Shown piece after piece: positions 62,335-64,000 of a DNA stretch of 64,000 nt (position 1 is its first letter; each line of letters opens with the position of its first letter). This stretch comes from Pteria penguin. Taxonomy: Eukaryota; Mollusca; Bivalvia; Pterioida; Pteriidae. The notes under the pieces were generated by a model. It had not been told where the DNA came from. It made no database searches and saw only the letters and a program-made list of their open reading frames with translations. The translations under genes and the position numbers were made by a program. The stretch is from the NCBI GenBank assembly GCA_035048485.1, contig CM068590.1, forward strand, positions 930,001 through 994,000. The letters are read 5' to 3'.

Positions 62335-63467
62335 TATTCATTTCGAATGTGTGCAGTATATGCACATTCTAACAGTATATGTTTTATACTTAATAGGCAT
62401 CCGCAAGGGATACACTCTGGAGGAGGCTTTTCCTTTAAAAGTTATGAATGAGTTATCCAAGAGTGTCCTATACGGAGTCTATAAGTAACAACTTCATCTC
62501 GACGATTATTAAGATTAAGATTTAGTTAATGTTTAACATTTGTCTTCACGTCACGAAGGTTATTATTAACTTCTTTGTCCCAGTCTTCTTGCGTTAAATT
62601 CTCGATATAACTTAACATACATGATTTAAAATCTGTATAGGGAATTTTACCCACAGAGTTAGACCTACGTAAAGCTTCTTTTGCAGCTGTATCGGCCTTA
62701 ATATTACCAACCAAACCCATATGTCCTGGAATCCAACAAAACACAATCTCGTAATTATTTGATAACAAAGAATTAACCTCTCTAGAATTCTCAGAACATA
62801 CAGGTTACTTGTATTAAAATATGTAACAGCCTGAAGACAGGATAAAGAGTCAGGAAAAATTATGCTCTTAGAATATTTATTTCTTTCAATGTGAGTAAGA
62901 GCTAAAAGTATAGCTTTAGCTTCGGCTGTAAATATAGAACTATTATTAGGTAAACGAATACATAAAGAAACGTCGTTATCAGTTACTGCAGCAGCTGCAA
63001 CTCTATCCTCATCCTTAGAACCATCTGTATAATATGATTTATAATTGGAATATGAAGAAGCGATCTCCGAAAACATTTGTTGATATTGAAGAGAATTAGT
63101 GTCAAGTTTCTTATGATCTGACAATTTTAGTATGACTGGGTTTCTTCATCAACCATGGTGGCGAAGAAGATATTTCATATTTAGCTATATCAGATAGCAC
63201 GATGCCAGCCTCTTCGACAAGTGATCTAGCACGTATTTTTATATGCTATTTGGTTTAATATCATATTGAATTTCATATTCCGGTTCAAAGACACAATTAA
63301 ATGCAGGATTTGATGAGTTCGCATGCAATCTAGTAATATATTGTAATGTTAATTTACGTCTTCTTTGATTCAAAGATAGTTCATTTGCTTCTGCATATCA
63401 ACTTTGTACAGGTGAGTTCCTGAAAGCACAAAGACTTAATCTCAAGCCCTGGTGATGTATGGTGTCC
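62335..63467 (-). pseudogene. decayed LINE ORF2 fragment (RNase H region)
   Basis: Minus-strand frames 62612-63124 (YYTDGSKDEDRVAAAAV, FTAEAKAILLAL) and 62526-62768 (WIPGHMGLVGNIKAD) are in different registers, so a frameshift lies near 62770. Another break lies near 63140. Not functional. Confidence 0.85.
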
Positions 63468-64000
63468 ATAGATAGATAGATAGATAGATTATTGTTTTAC
63501 GTCGCACCGGGAATATTCCACCCATATGGCGACGATCACAAGTTAACACAAATCGAATCAAATTAAAACTAGCAATTAAAAATATCTAGGAAAGACCAGC
63601 TCTCATTGTATATCGTATCTACACATAAATGGTACTACTAAAATGTACATGTATATACAGTTAAAATATGTTATATTTCAATATTATATTTTACTATATA
63701 AGTTAACTTCTTTTAAAAATCCAAGAACTTTCCAAAACTGACATTCTCAAATAACTCGCTCATACTTTTTACAGTATAATAGTCATTTCGAATGTGTGCA
63801 GTGTCTGCACATTCTAACAATATATGTTTAATACTTAATAGACACCCGCAAGGGATACACTCTGGAGGAGGCTCTTCCTTTAAGGGGTAAGAATGAGTGA
63901 CCCAAGAGTGCCCTATGTGGAGTCTATAAGTAACAACTTCATCTCGACGATTATTATGATTATAATGTAGTTTATTTTTAAAAATTGGCTTGAAATCATG
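63468..64000 (-). mobile_element. LINE copy 3, 3' part, cut by the window end
   Basis: (TATC)n tail and 3' UTR, then the ORF2 C-terminal region (minus strand) with the CIPCG-equivalent segment near 63845. Its tail joins directly to the truncated 5' end of copy 2, in the same orientation. Confidence 0.88.

Larger units (their letters stand above)
61141..63467 (-). mobile_element. LINE copy 2, 5'-truncated and interrupted
   Basis: Same family as 52158-58049. (TATC)n tail at 61141, 3' UTR and the ORF2 C-terminal end (FLKELNLYNKI), then a foreign insertion at 61453-62328, then ORF2 sequence up to the RT/RNase H linker. Truncated at 63467 near the residues equivalent to LLDTIHHQGL of the intact copy. 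Confidence 0.88.

Overview
The window is animal nuclear DNA: AT-rich, gene-sparse, with GT-AG introns, tRNA-derived SINEs, LINEs, DNA transposons and many minisatellites. The repeat styles (short terminal-repeat elements, SINEs with AATC or AACC tails, AAGGTCA-rich dispersed repeats) suggest a mollusc, most likely a bivalve. That placement is inference, because no marker gene is present.

One gene fills most of the window. On the minus strand, 19 coding exons between 48251 and 4916 join with matching phase at all 18 introns into an 801-residue PPP-family serine/threonine phosphatase. All metal-ligand motifs are intact. In front of the catalytic domain lie a degenerate Nudix-like region, one canonical EF-hand flanked by two degenerate ones, and a long linker. 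I do not recognise this architecture as a named family; PPEF/rdgC phosphatases carry EF-hands after the catalytic domain, not before it. The coding sequence is about 2.4 kb spread over 43 kb.

The introns are dominated by tandem arrays. At exons 2, 8, 9, 11 (both sides), 14, 16 and 17 the array lies on a splice junction. In most of these cases the repeated unit contains the last or first bases of the exon plus the donor or acceptor, so every copy is a potential splice site. Three donor arrays (27, 36 and 51 bp units) continue the exon reading frame. Other introns hold arrays without an exon link, an 845-bp higher-order repeat, short inverted-repeat elements, SINEs and an internally deleted pogo/Tigger transposon (intron 1).

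Upstream of the gene, 48252-51846 holds nothing I can identify. Next comes a complete I/Nimb-like LINE (52158-58049, minus strand) with both ORFs intact and a perfect 12-bp target duplication. A 66-bp array (58338-61060) follows, interrupted by a 697-bp long-TIR element and a SINE. The window ends with two further LINE copies, one decayed and one cut by the window end. The 3' end of the SINEs resembles the 3' end of the LINE, which suggests the LINE moves them.
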